Shown in pieces: positions 13,501 to 64,000 of a DNA stretch of 64,000 bases. The notes under the pieces are model-generated. The model worked only from the letters and a program-made list of their open reading frames with translations, was not told the DNA's origin and searched no databases. How positions within the stretch are numbered: position 1 is the first letter of the stretch; every line of letters starts with the position of its first letter. The position numbers were made by a program, and so were the translations under genes. Source of the stretch: Glandiceps talaboti (taxonomy: Eukaryota; Hemichordata; Enteropneusta; Spengelidae); the NCBI RefSeq assembly GCF_964340395.1, contig NC_135555.1, positions 16,798,746-16,862,745 on the forward strand. Reading direction: 5' to 3'.

Positions 13501-15512
13501 TAAAGAGAATCAAAATTGATTTGTTTTCTGCTATACACAACATCAGAGATACTGTTTGCCGCGAAACTATAACTACATTATATTGATGAGAGTGAAATGT
13601 ACGTTCATGAAATTCCCCACCTACTACTATAATAGATCATTATTGTGTCCAAGTAATAAACCCGACATTTAAATTTGTTCTTTCTTATTTCTCCTATTAT
13701 TGCCTCTCTAAATTTGACTACCTTTTCTCGAAGTTACTTAATTAACAGCCTGACAGTTCCGAGTCAAAAGATGATAATTAGGACCCTAATCCGATAGCCA
13801 TTGTTACTTTTAATCCCCAAAACACAAAGGGATAAAAACCCACAGTCACTTTTACAAAGATCATTGTAAGCGATTACTGTTGACTGTTGCATTTAAATTA
13901 TGCAGTCAGTTTTGCTGATCTAACCAAAACAGTAAAATACTAACTATGATCTGAAAACTTTTGAAAAACAAAATTCCATGTTTTGATCTTCCGCGAGAAG
14001 AGGTCCGCGAATAATGAAGAGTGTTTGTTCTAATTCCCTGAATTTACTTGTGCCTTGAATAACTGGTTGTTTTCCTTATCCCCCCCCCCTTCAATTCAGA
14101 TGGGAGAACGAGGGGTTTTCTACCAGGAGGACAACCCGATGCGGAAAGTACGTATATAATTCACTACTTGTATTTGATGTTTTAATTTTAAAGGTATAGG
14201 ACACTTCAAATGTAAGCTTGTGAACATTTGAAACCATGCCAAGTCTTACGTTTTGTGTTTCACTAATAATGTGGGTACACCTTTGATAAGAACTGGGCGC
14301 TTAAAAACGACAACTACTTTCTGTTGATAGATAGTGACAAAATTCACTAATTGACATAAGGTTGAGTTTTCAAGCTGTTTTGTAAATTTTAAAACTTGGG
14401 GGGGGGGGGGGTACAGATAAGACACCTCCGTTGGTACGATAAAAATGTTCTACGTTTACCACTGTATAAAGACTTTATTCAAACGTGATGGCGACGGACA
14501 ACAAGACACGGGGCGTAAAAATGAGGAAAATATGGAGGGGATCTTTTTATATAATTTCTATAATTTCCCAGGTAGCACATTGCCCATTATCCCATGCGTA
14601 ACCCAAGAACATACTATAAATGCGATATTTATGTTATCTGGACATTCTGTGTCACATAACCTCGAGCCCACGTCATTGGTCAAAGCATTCAGAATTTCCT
14701 TTTATTTTCCTTTTTTTTTCTTAAACTAAATTTACTTTGGTTTATTTATATTAGTTTCTACCCAATGCTATAATTATATACGGCTTCATTAACAACTCGG
14801 AGTTAGAGGGACAAAACTCAAGAAAACATATTAAGGGGTAATATAAAAGACTTCTTGTTTTGTTGTGCCAGTTTTTCTCTCTTTAATTCGGTCTGTACGT
14901 ATAAACTTTGTTTCAGGTGGTTCAACAGGTGTCAGTATCTGGGCTATTATTTTACTCTCAACGATTGGAGTGTTAGTTGTTATCGGCGGTCAAGCCGTGG
15001 TCAGATGGAAACTCTCTCAACGAAATCAAACCTTCCCGGGGGATACAGACACCGAGAAGGGTTCATCAACCTCAGTCGAGCCACGGTCTTCCTCGAAGAT
15101 TACTAGTCGCAGTTCGCAAAGTATAGAAAGTCCCCGACGAACTGGGTGGGGTGATGATGATGGTGAGCACCCTCAGACAGTTGAAAATATACCCCCACTA
15201 CTACACGAGTTGGACAAAATAGAACGAGTAAAGCGTAAAAAGAGAAAGAAACTACCACCAGTTCGAAGAGCTTCAACAAAAAGATCCCCAACTATGAACT
15301 CGCATCCAAGAGCGACTATGAATTTACCTGCACGGGAGGCTTTTCCTAATGTTGAAACTCCTCCCCCTGGAACTGTTGAGGAGTATAGCACACCTCCAAT
15401 ATCCAGTAGAAAACATATGAAGAAAAAACAGAGACTACCGCCATTATCAGTCTCAGGGAAACAAGAATCTAGGACTTCACTAGACGGTTTAGTGTCATCC
15501 CTTTTGATGTGA
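6611..15512 (+). CDS. CUB + C-type lectin-like membrane receptor, complete
   Basis: Nine coding exons (listed separately) join in phase into 496 residues plus stop. Order: signal peptide 1-25 (LITLAVVLLLCNTV core); CUB domain about 27-146 with the four expected cysteines C27, C58, C87 and C109 and the SPNYPNPY motif; C-type lectin-like domain 151-280 with C151, C166, C183, C255, C270 and C278 and the LWIGL core (213-217); linker 283-303; transmembrane helix about 304-327; cytoplasmic tail 328-496, rich in Arg/Lys/Pro/Ser. The EPN/QPD sugar motif is absent (DGYPG at 243-247) and WND is replaced by SWLVQS, so calcium-dependent sugar binding is doubtful. Known CUB/CTLD proteins act in recognition and adhesion; that role here is inferred. 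No ITAM/ITIM-type tyrosine motif was found in the tail. Confidence 0.9.
6651..7803 (+). other. Lectin intron 1
   Basis: Phase-1 intron, GTAAGT to TTTTCAG. Apart from the compound microsatellite at 7228-7524 nothing is recognised in it. Confidence 0.75.
7228..7524. repeat. Compound microsatellite GA-ACAG-GGTA-GATA
   Basis: Four different simple repeats sit end to end: (GA)n about 7228-7313, an ACAG-type run about 7321-7378, (GGTA)n about 7379-7434 and (GATA)n about 7435-7524. Each successive motif differs from its neighbour by one base, consistent with stepwise birth of new motifs. Confidence 0.95.
7804..7836 (+). CDS. Lectin gene exon 2: signal peptide core
   Basis: 33-bp phase 1-1 exon between TTTTCAG and GTAAAC. 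It supplies VLLLCNTVRVS, the hydrophobic core and probable cleavage region. It is too short to be found by ORF scanning; the phase match and the resulting signal peptide are the evidence. Confidence 0.75.
7837..8544 (+). other. Lectin intron 2
   Basis: Phase-1 intron ending CTTCCGCTAG. No repeat or RNA gene recognised. Confidence 0.7.
8545..8760 (+). CDS. Lectin gene exon 3: N-terminal half of CUB
   Basis: 216-bp phase 1-1 exon encoding residues 25-97. It shows QCGS (C27), LTSPNYPNPYS, LCSWKI (C58), then DECSYDYVAVRDG with C87 and the Asp-Tyr of the CUB calcium/ligand region. Phase 1-1 boundaries are typical of shuffled extracellular modules. Confidence 0.93.
8761..10731 (+). other. Lectin intron 3 (splits the CUB domain)
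   Basis: Phase-1 intron of 1,971 bp. It contains the foldback element at 9548-9905. The rest is AT-rich sequence without recognised content. Confidence 0.75.
9548..9905. mobile_element. Foldback/MITE element, copy 1
   Basis: The left part (about 9548-9700; GATACCGTGCAGCTTTTCTG, TTTGATACAA, AGAAACTGGACATGCTACA, GCTACATTTAGTCTAA) is repeated in inverse orientation in the right part (about 9772-9905; complement reads AATACTGTGCAGTTTTCTTG, TTTGATACAA, GAAACTAGACATGCTAC, GCTACATTTTGTCTAA). A related element lies at 13032-13400 in the same gene. No coding capacity. Confidence 0.75.
10732..10881 (+). CDS. Lectin gene exon 4: C-terminal half of CUB
   Basis: 150-bp phase 1-1 exon encoding residues 98-146: LIVQWCG with C109, then INLFIQFASDS and HTGFSITYRSF, the usual last strands of a CUB domain. 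D131 sits where many CUB domains have the calcium-loop Asp. Confidence 0.92.
10882..11490 (+). other. Lectin intron 4
   Basis: Phase-1 intron with a CCACC-rich tract (about 10915-10978), a broken G homopolymer (about 11059-11082), a tRNA-like SINE head (11288-11375) and an ATC repeat just before the acceptor (about 11468-11488). Confidence 0.75.
11288..11375 (+). mobile_element. tRNA-like SINE head
   Basis: GTCGGCCTGTGTAGCACGG then TTAGTGGTACACCCGCC resembles the 5' half and A box of a tRNA. CCCG...CGGG forms an anticodon-stem-like hairpin, and AAGTTCAAGTC resembles a degenerate B box. The acceptor stem does not close, so this is not a working tRNA gene. It is most likely the head of a decayed SINE or a tRNA pseudogene. 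Confidence 0.5.
11491..11661 (+). CDS. Lectin gene exon 5: CTLD N-terminal part
   Basis: 171-bp phase 1-1 exon, residues 147-203: ACPGNWIAS, YCYQM, SSWEDAQNSC and LLSLSSRAESEFLQ. This is the standard first half of a long-form C-type lectin-like domain, with C151, C166 and C183. Confidence 0.93.
11674..11826. mobile_element. Short MITE, CTGTAAGG family, copy 1
   Basis: The left end reads CTGTAAGGGTATACGCCATGACA. The right end read on the complement is CTGTAACGCCATATGTCATTG. The interior shares CATCCTCACACATTATAAATTGG with copy 3. Inverted ends and several copies indicate a small non-autonomous DNA element. Confidence 0.6.
11951..12015. mobile_element. Short MITE, CTGTAAGG family, partial copy 2
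   Basis: GTGTAAGGTACGCCGTGACG then GGGCGCCCTAATAC matches the left end of the copies on either side. The right end is not recognisable. Confidence 0.5.
12172..12288. mobile_element. Short MITE, CTGTAAGG family, copy 3
   Basis: The left end is GTCTGTAAGGTCCGCCTTGA. The right end on the complement is GACTGTAAGGCACGTCGTG. This is the best-kept copy, about 117 bp, with the interior ACACATTGGTAAATCCCTCTC shared with copy 1. Confidence 0.65.
12380..12488 (+). CDS. Lectin gene exon 6: CTLD core
   Basis: 109-bp exon, enters in phase 1 and leaves in phase 2. It encodes the hydrophobic core motif PWTYLWIGL and GLKWIDRSSYSYQ. The change to a phase-2 intron inside the domain is the only break in the otherwise phase-1 gene. 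Confidence 0.9.
12489..12772 (+). other. Lectin intron 6
   Basis: 284-bp phase-2 intron, nothing recognised. Confidence 0.75.
12773..12900 (+). CDS. Lectin gene exon 7: CTLD C-terminal part
   Basis: 128-bp exon: WTDGYPGLWTG, EKCSVFDLRDGSW, SCYNEFAFICKK. C255, C270 and C278 complete the domain. The positions that carry EPN or QPD and WND in sugar-binding lectins read GYP and SWLVQ, so the calcium-2 site looks lost. Confidence 0.92.
12901..14099 (+). other. Lectin intron 7
   Basis: Phase-1 intron with the foldback element at 13032-13400, and otherwise AT-rich unremarkable sequence ending in a C homopolymer and TTCAATTCAG. Confidence 0.75.
13032..13400. mobile_element. Foldback/MITE element, copy 2
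   Basis: Perfect 12-bp terminal inverted repeat ATTTCAAAATAC (13032-13043 and complement of 13389-13400), continuing imperfectly through CGTACAGCTT / AGTTCAGCTT and AAGAAACTAAACATACCAC. Interior GCAGACATCAA...CATTGGCGCC matches copy 1 at 9548-9905. The two copies differ considerably, so the family is old. Confidence 0.75.
14100..14147 (+). CDS. Lectin gene exon 8: juxtamembrane linker
   Basis: 48-bp phase 1-1 exon between a C-rich acceptor (TTCAATTCAG) and GTACGT. It encodes GRTRGFLPGGQPDAE, a Gly/Pro-rich stalk between the lectin domain and the membrane helix. It is short, but both splice signals and both phases fit; skipping it would also keep the frame, so alternative splicing is possible. 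Confidence 0.65.
14148..14916 (+). other. Lectin intron 8
   Basis: Phase-1 intron with a G homopolymer at about 14399-14411. Nothing else is recognised. Confidence 0.7.
14917..15512 (+). CDS. Lectin gene exon 9: membrane helix and cytoplasmic tail
   Basis: 596-bp terminal exon to TGA at 15510-15512. SIWAIILLSTIGVLVVIGG is a clear membrane helix, followed by RWKLSQR as a stop-transfer. The tail of about 169 residues contains an acidic patch (GDDDGE), a very basic run (RVKRKKRKKLPPVRR), repeated PP/TPP motifs and many Ser/Thr. The basic run could act as a nuclear-localisation or lipid-binding segment (inference). I do not recognise the tail from any known family. Confidence 0.9.
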
Positions 15513-15829
15513 TCAACCAGAAATGCGGGGGGGGGGGGTTATCGACAAATAACTTGTTTATTTGCTGTCATTTTGTAAAGTAAAACATTTTAAGTTTTAC
15601 TAAATTTATGGAAAATAAGAGTGCCAATTATCAATGTTACAAACTAACATACTGTATTGTGTTATCATTCGTGTGACTGCGCGAGGACTATCACTTTTTT
15701 TTGTCATGTGTTACGCCTGTTTGCAATTGGCGCCCTCAATGGTACGTGAATCTTTGTTTATTTATGGCGGTTTGTGAATGGCGGCCTCAACGGTTATAAA
15801 GCGGTAACCTTTGTTTATATCAGTGATAT

Positions 15830-15835
15830 AATAAA
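15830..15835 (+). terminator. Poly(A) signal AATAAA, lectin gene, candidate 1
   Basis: AATAAA 318 bp after the stop codon of the lectin gene. Confidence 0.45.
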
Positions 15836-16078
15836 TATATTGCGCCCATCACGACACACTATGAACAGATTGCCTGCCTGTCTTTAAAATTGACATTCCG
15901 TCCCTCTTTCTTTTTCTAATGTTGTACTGAACAGCCTAACATATAAAAGCATGAAAAACAATTTGTTTAAAAATTAAAAAAAAAATTAAGACCATAATTT
16001 TACAAACAAGGTGCTTTCATGTGTTCATTTTTGTTGTAAAATATTTGTATCAATTTGTAAATATTATCATATTTGATG

Positions 16079-16084
16079 AATAAA
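16079..16084 (+). terminator. Poly(A) signal AATAAA, lectin gene, candidate 2
   Basis: AATAAA 567 bp after the stop, followed within about 35 bp by TG/T-rich sequence (TTGTTGTTGCC), which suits a downstream element. It lies just before the 42-bp satellite. Confidence 0.5.
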
Positions 16085-16182
16085 CTAATAACTTATTTTG
16101 TATCTTTTGAAAAGAAATTGTTGTTGCCTTTCTAATCATAAGTTGTAAAGTTTGACATTTGTATATATTCCATACTGTGGTT

Positions 16183-17753
16183 GTCTGAATCTCATCCACA
16201 CAACCATTCAAAATACACACCATTGTCTGAATCTCATCCACACAGCCATTCAAAATACACACCATTGTCTGAATCTCATCCACACAGCCATTCAAAATAC
16301 ACACCATTGTCTAAATCTCATCCACAACAGCCATTCAAAATACACACCATTGTCTAGATCTGAATCTCATCCACACAGCCATTCAAAATACACACCATTG
16401 TCTGAATCTCATCCACACAGCCATTCAAAATACACACCATTGTCTGAATCTCATCCACACAGCCATTCAAAATACACACCATTGTCTAAATCTCACCCAC
16501 ACATCCATTCAAAATACACACCATTGTCTGAATCTCATCCACAGCCATTCAAAATACACACCACTGTCTAAATCTCATCCACACAGCCATTCAAAATACA
16601 CACCACTGTCTGAATCTCATCCACACAGCCATTCAAAATACACACCACTGTCTGAATCTCATCCACACAGCCATTCAAAATACACACCATTGTCTGAATC
16701 TCATCCACACAGCCATTCAAAATACACACCATTGTCTGAATCTCATCCACACAGCCATTCAAAATACACACCATTGTCTGAATCTCATCCACACAGCCAT
16801 TCAAAATACACACCATTGTCTGAATCTCATCCACACAGCCATTCAAAATACACACCATTGTCTGAATCTCATCCACACAGCCATTCAAAATACACACCAT
16901 TGTCTAAATCTCACCCACACATCCATTCAAAATACACACCATTGTCTGAATCTCATCCACAGCCATTCAAAATACACACCACTGTCTAAATCTCATCCAC
17001 ACAGCCATTCAAAATACACACCACTGTCTGAATCTCATCCACACAGCCATTCAAAATACACACCACTGTCTGAATCTCATCCACACAGCCATTCAAAATA
17101 CACACCATTGTCTGAATCTCATCCACACAGCCATTCAAAATACACACCATTGTCTGAATCTCATCCACACAGCCATTCAAAATACACACCATTGTCTGAA
17201 TCTCATCCACACAGCCATTCAAAATACACACCATTGTCTGAATCTCATCCACACAGCCATTCAAAATACACACCATTGTCTGAATCTCATCCACACAGCC
17301 ATTCAAAATACACACCATTGTCTGAATCTCATCCACACAGCCATTCAAAATACACACCATTGTCTGAATCTCATCCACACAGCCATTCAAAATACACACC
17401 ATTGTCTGAATCTCATCCACACAGCCATTCAAAATACACACCATTGTCTGAATCTCATCCACACAGCCATTCAAAATACACACCATTGTCTGAATCTCAT
17501 CCACACAGCCATTCAAAATACACCATTGTCTGAATCTCATCCACACAGCCATTCAAAATACACACCATTGTCTGAGTCTCATCCACACAGCCATTCAAAA
17601 TACACACCATTGTCTGAATCTCATCCACACAGCCATTCAAAATACACACCATTGTCCGAATCTCATCCACACAGCCATTCAAAATACACACCATTGTCTG
17701 AATCTCATCCACACAGCCATTCAAAATACACACACATTGTCTGAATCGGAAGT
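16183..17753. repeat. 42-bp satellite, about 37 copies
   Basis: The unit TGTCTGAATCTCATCCACAC then AGCCATTCAAAATACACACC and AT repeats with over 95 percent identity by eye. Rare variants (CACCCACACATCC, a 2-bp-short CCACAGCC unit, CACTG for CATTG) recur as a block 418 bp apart (16481 and 16899), showing a ten-unit higher-order duplication. Because 42 is divisible by three, both strands stay open (CILNGCVDEIQT on the minus strand, HSKYTPLSESHP on the plus strand); I do not regard these as genes. Confidence 0.97.
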
Positions 17754-17764
17754 TAAGAAACTTC

Positions 17765-17770
17765 TTTATT
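17765..17770 (-). terminator. Distal poly(A) signal for the ANKAR-like gene
   Basis: AATAAA on the minus strand about 2.4 kb after the ANKAR-like stop, exactly at the border of the 42-bp satellite. If used, the two convergent transcripts would end on either side of the satellite. Nearer sites may be used instead. Confidence 0.3.
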
Positions 17771-17929
17771 GGTGTTAATTTTACAAAACATTCACACAAA
17801 ATAAATCTGTTACTTTACAATTTCTTACTTTTGTACAATATATTTCAAATTTCAAATCTCCTTTCCCTTGTTTCAAAATACTTGTAAATAAATGCATAAA
17901 ATCACACTCAGTGAAATGTTATCAAGTCC

Positions 17930-18240
17930 CTGGTATCAGCTTATTCTGCTATGAGATCAATGATGATTGGTTAAAAAATAAATCTGTATAATGAAATTTG
18001 CATATTGACATCAATTTCAACCAATGACATTTGATAGTTCATTTCATACATTTGCATATTGACATCAATTTCAACCAGACATTTGATATTTCATTCCATA
18101 AATTTGTATATTTACATCAATTTTATCCAATGACATTTGATTGCATACATTTGCATAATTACATATTTTTTATCCAATGACATTGATATTTCATTTCATA
18201 AATTTGCATATTAGTTAATTTTAGACCAATTAGATTAGAC
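17930..18240. repeat. Imperfect repeat of about 60 bp with CCAAT and octamer motifs
   Basis: Four to five diverged units, each with ATTTGCAT(A) (POU octamer form), CATCAATTT and (A/T)CCAATGACATTTGATA. Each intact unit has one CCAAT box and one octamer-like site. It lies downstream of, or within, the long 3' UTR of the ANKAR-like gene. Confidence 0.75.
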
Positions 18241-20135
18241 CTTTCCTTGTAATTTGCATGTGCAAGTCTATTTGCAGTGAAGGTTTTAGTAACAAACTTT
18301 TGCCTACCCTATAGGCATGCATATACTATATTCAAATTCTCAGAAAAACAAAAGATTTTACAATTTGGCCACTTGGAGTGCTATTTGGAAGTAGTTTTGG
18401 ATCAGAAATAAGGGCCAAGTTATTACTTGTGTAATGAAGCCTCCTTTGAAAAATCATGATTTTTAATGTTTTGTCTCTAACATCTAAAGAGCTCTGTGTA
18501 TTTTGTTTCCATGGAAACCCTTTCATTTAGATTATTGTTATCCAACATTTTATAATCAGTTTGAAAAATGCTAATTACCAAATATTACACATCGAAGTCC
18601 AAAGAATTCTATATAGCTGATGTACTTCTCATGAATGTTCAGTTATTTTAGACACAATTTTTGGTCTGTTTCCAATGCAGACAGATAGATACCTGCCCAC
18701 ATCCCAAATTTTTACCACTACTTCTGCCTAGACACCTTCATGTGATGTTTTTTTCGAAAATGGCTGTAAACTGTATATTATGGTGTATAGTGCCACATAA
18801 AACACATGTACACAATTTGAAAACACACACACACATTATGATGATACATCACAATAGGTGGTTTCTCTTTTATACATTCTCCCTTTGTCTCACTTTTTTT
18901 CTGAGGTTTGTCGAATTGTCTCGCTCAATGAATATAAACCAGTGTAAGGTTTTTAACTATATGGAAGGGATGGGAAGCTAATTTCACATGTAACACTCTT
19001 CCTTATTGGCTCTTATACCTAACAAAGTGAGAAACATTGTGGCTAAACCAATGAGACTTCACATTGCTAATGACTTGACAGAATGACATATTTAAAACAT
19101 TTCTTGGTGGGTTAATGATGTACAAGCACATTATTACTACAATTTTTTTTCAAAATTTTCAAATTTCAGTCACACCTCCAATATGCACATTAATCAACAG
19201 AGATTGTCAAAATTTCTCAAAAATGTTGATTCACCTGAAAGAAATCCTCAAATCCTGAAAGATTTTTAACGATGTCTTGAATTCTAACAATAGATACACA
19301 ATATTATATTTTTCAAAACTTTCAAAATCTAACATAATGCTTTCATTTAGATAACAAAAAAAAGTTGCATCTTTCATAACTGGAAAGTCTCACAGAAAAG
19401 TTTCCAAAGAATTCACCCCACAATTGCAACCTGAGGGTGAAACTCGAAAACTTTTCTCCTGCCGATATTTCTATGAACATCCAAATCAAGTGCATATATA
19501 ATATATATGGAAGAACAAAATTGCATATGAACAGTGCTAATGAGTCACTGAAACTAAAATACACATAAATGAGTTTTTTTAACCTTTTTTTTTCTTGTAC
19601 GCGTTTCAAACCACGATATTCTGTTCAAACATTCTACTGTACTCACTTGTAAACATACAGTATATGCTGGATGGAATTATGGCATTACATTTTCATCACA
19701 CACAGAAATTCACATTTGTTTGATCAAAATACTCGACCGGAACGTTTTTAAAGTGGGAATGAGAATGCAGGAAATAAAGGCATTTTTGTAAGCTTATATA
19801 TTCTAATCCATATATTATGTCTGCACGCAGTGAGTGCCTATGACAAGCATAAACACTGAACAATGAACAATGAATGATGGATAAGTTTTAACTCGGGGTT
19901 CTCAAAATTGTTGTAATGTATGGTATGTAAAATCATGAAATTATTCTTCAGAACCCAAAGTTTAAGAAAATGCTTTTATCTCCTACAGAAGCATTCTGTC
20001 CTCTTTCAGTTTGGTTTCTTAGTGTAATTCATGTCTAATGACAGGAGTATGCCACTTCTCCTGTGACTCTAAATACTGTTCTTATTATACAAAAAACAAA
20101 CATGTTACATTTCTTTCTCGTGATTCTGTGTTTCC
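18241..20135 (-). other. Probable 3' UTR/downstream region of the ANKAR-like gene
   Basis: AT-rich, no open frame worth calling, no repeat family recognised. It follows the stop codon directly on the minus strand. Confidence 0.45.
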
Positions 20136-63203
<43,068 letters not shown>

Positions 63204-64000
63204 CTGAAATAAAATCACATAAACAAATATGCTGAATGAATAAAATCTACATTCATTTGATGAAAATTAAATTTCTTGTACATGTAATTTACATAGATTC
63301 ATTAAAATACAGCAACATACAAATTAGGACAAAACATACTTTGCAAAAATTTAAAATTAAAAGTACATGTATGCATTTCAACCAAAGTTTTGTGGAACAT
63401 CCATACAATCTGAACCCAAGTTAGGGGGTTAAGATAAGGTTGACAATAAACAAAGACCCTATAAGATACACCAACTTTGCATCAATGATTTAGTGGGCTT
63501 GATGCCCCTCCAACAGGTGTCTCAAATATATATTCATTATGCTGCAATATTCAGTAAATAAACTAACTAATATAAAGTGCAGTAGAAGTTTGCTACAATA
63601 GAATGTTCATACTCAGCTACAACATATCAACTTTAACATAAGGCTTACAGCAAAAAGTTACATTTGACAAAAATAAAAAAAAATGTTTGTTTCTGATAAC
63701 ATGACTTCAGAAAATAGGGTAGGTACTGCAAACTGTACATTGTAGGTCGGGATTTTAGTTTATTTTTACATTTTTTTTTTGTAATTACCCAAAGACAAGA
63801 TATCCATTGGTCATGAGACTTCCATAATAGTTAATGAGGTGTAAAAGAAGTAAATGAAGACAATTCTGTGATTCAGAAGTAGACAAACACAATATGCAGA
63901 CTGTGCTGTTATTGACAGAAATGGCATCGTTTCTCTCTGGATTGTGATTTAAAAAAAGAAAAGAAACCAAAGATACTTTGGCAAGAAAATCTACAGGAAA
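63204..64000 (-). other. ANKAR-like upstream intron
   Basis: AT-rich. No exon with matching phase was recognised up to the window edge, so the 5' part of the gene lies outside. Confidence 0.6.

Larger units (their letters stand above)
15513..16182 (+). other. Lectin 3' UTR / intergenic
   Basis: A G homopolymer at about 15525-15538 and a roughly 60-bp imperfect tandem duplication (GGCGCCCTCAATGGT and GGCGGCCTCAACGGT units, about 15715-15815). Two AATAAA signals follow. Confidence 0.6.

Noticed and set aside
16183-17753. CRISPR array
   Set aside because: The 42-bp units have no variable spacers between conserved repeats, and the setting is an animal genome.
16050-17799. Repeated peptide genes CILNGCVDEIQT and HSKYTPLSESHP
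   Set aside because: Both strands are open only because the 42-bp period is a multiple of three; there is no start context or non-repeat coding flank.
63204-64000. Further upstream ANKAR-like exon within the window
   Set aside because: No segment with an acceptor/donor pair, matching phase and repeat-like protein sequence was found.

Overview
This is an animal (metazoan) nuclear window: two large intron-split genes with GT-AG junctions, long introns, many microsatellites, decayed non-LTR retrotransposons and foldback DNA elements. The genes and repeat style suit an invertebrate such as a cephalochordate, hemichordate or another marine invertebrate. Neither the species nor the phylum can be fixed from the sequence alone. 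No bacterial or viral genes were seen. || Layout. (1) 1-6.6 kb: one possible exon of an unrecognised gene, a 20-bp tandem array carrying a CRE-like half site in nearly every unit (543-1326), and the 3' end of a CR1/L2-like LINE (4330-5182). (2) 6.6-15.5 kb, + strand: a complete nine-exon gene for a 496-residue single-pass membrane protein: signal peptide, CUB domain, C-type lectin-like domain, linker, transmembrane helix and a 169-residue basic/proline-rich cytoplasmic tail. All exon phases join. (3) 16.2-17.75 kb: a 42-bp satellite between the converging 3' ends of the two genes. (4) 20.1-63.2 kb, - strand: the last seven coding exons (879 residues, to the stop) of an ankyrin + armadillo repeat protein, best matched to ANKAR; its 5' exons lie beyond the right edge. 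|| Main discovery. The intron of the ANKAR-like gene between the exons at 46776-47020 and 28033-28189 is almost entirely filled by one inverted-repeat-bounded unit of 17,567 bp (28332-45898). Its two 259-bp termini are identical by eye, begin CACTAGTAG / end CTACTAGTG, and are flanked by the 3-bp repeat TAT: the signature of a CACTA (EnSpm/CMC) transposon. It carries two dead LINEs, AT and GA microsatellites, a 154-bp near-complete palindrome with 9-bp target duplications, and at least six very small hairpin insertions (24-36 bp). The small hairpins have 7-bp flanking duplications and fall into two sequence families, one ending CATAGAC/GTCTATG and the other CTCAG/CTGAG. One sits in frame inside a LINE reverse-transcriptase fragment, and removing it plus one target copy restores the expected reading, which shows it is an insertion. 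These micro-elements are the most novel thing here. || Other introns hold further foldback/MITE families (9.5 and 13.0 kb pair; 11.7-12.3 kb; 20.6, 24.6, 25.3, 48.9, 54.0 and 61.3 kb; a three-copy family at 26.6, 40.3 and 60.6 kb), a tRNA-like SINE head (11.3 kb), CTCF-like motifs (22-26 kb), CCAAT-box-rich repeats (17.9-18.2 and 23.3-23.8 kb) and coding-frame-preserving minisatellites (48.2 and 55.2 kb). The two genes show no sign of working together; they are convergent neighbours.
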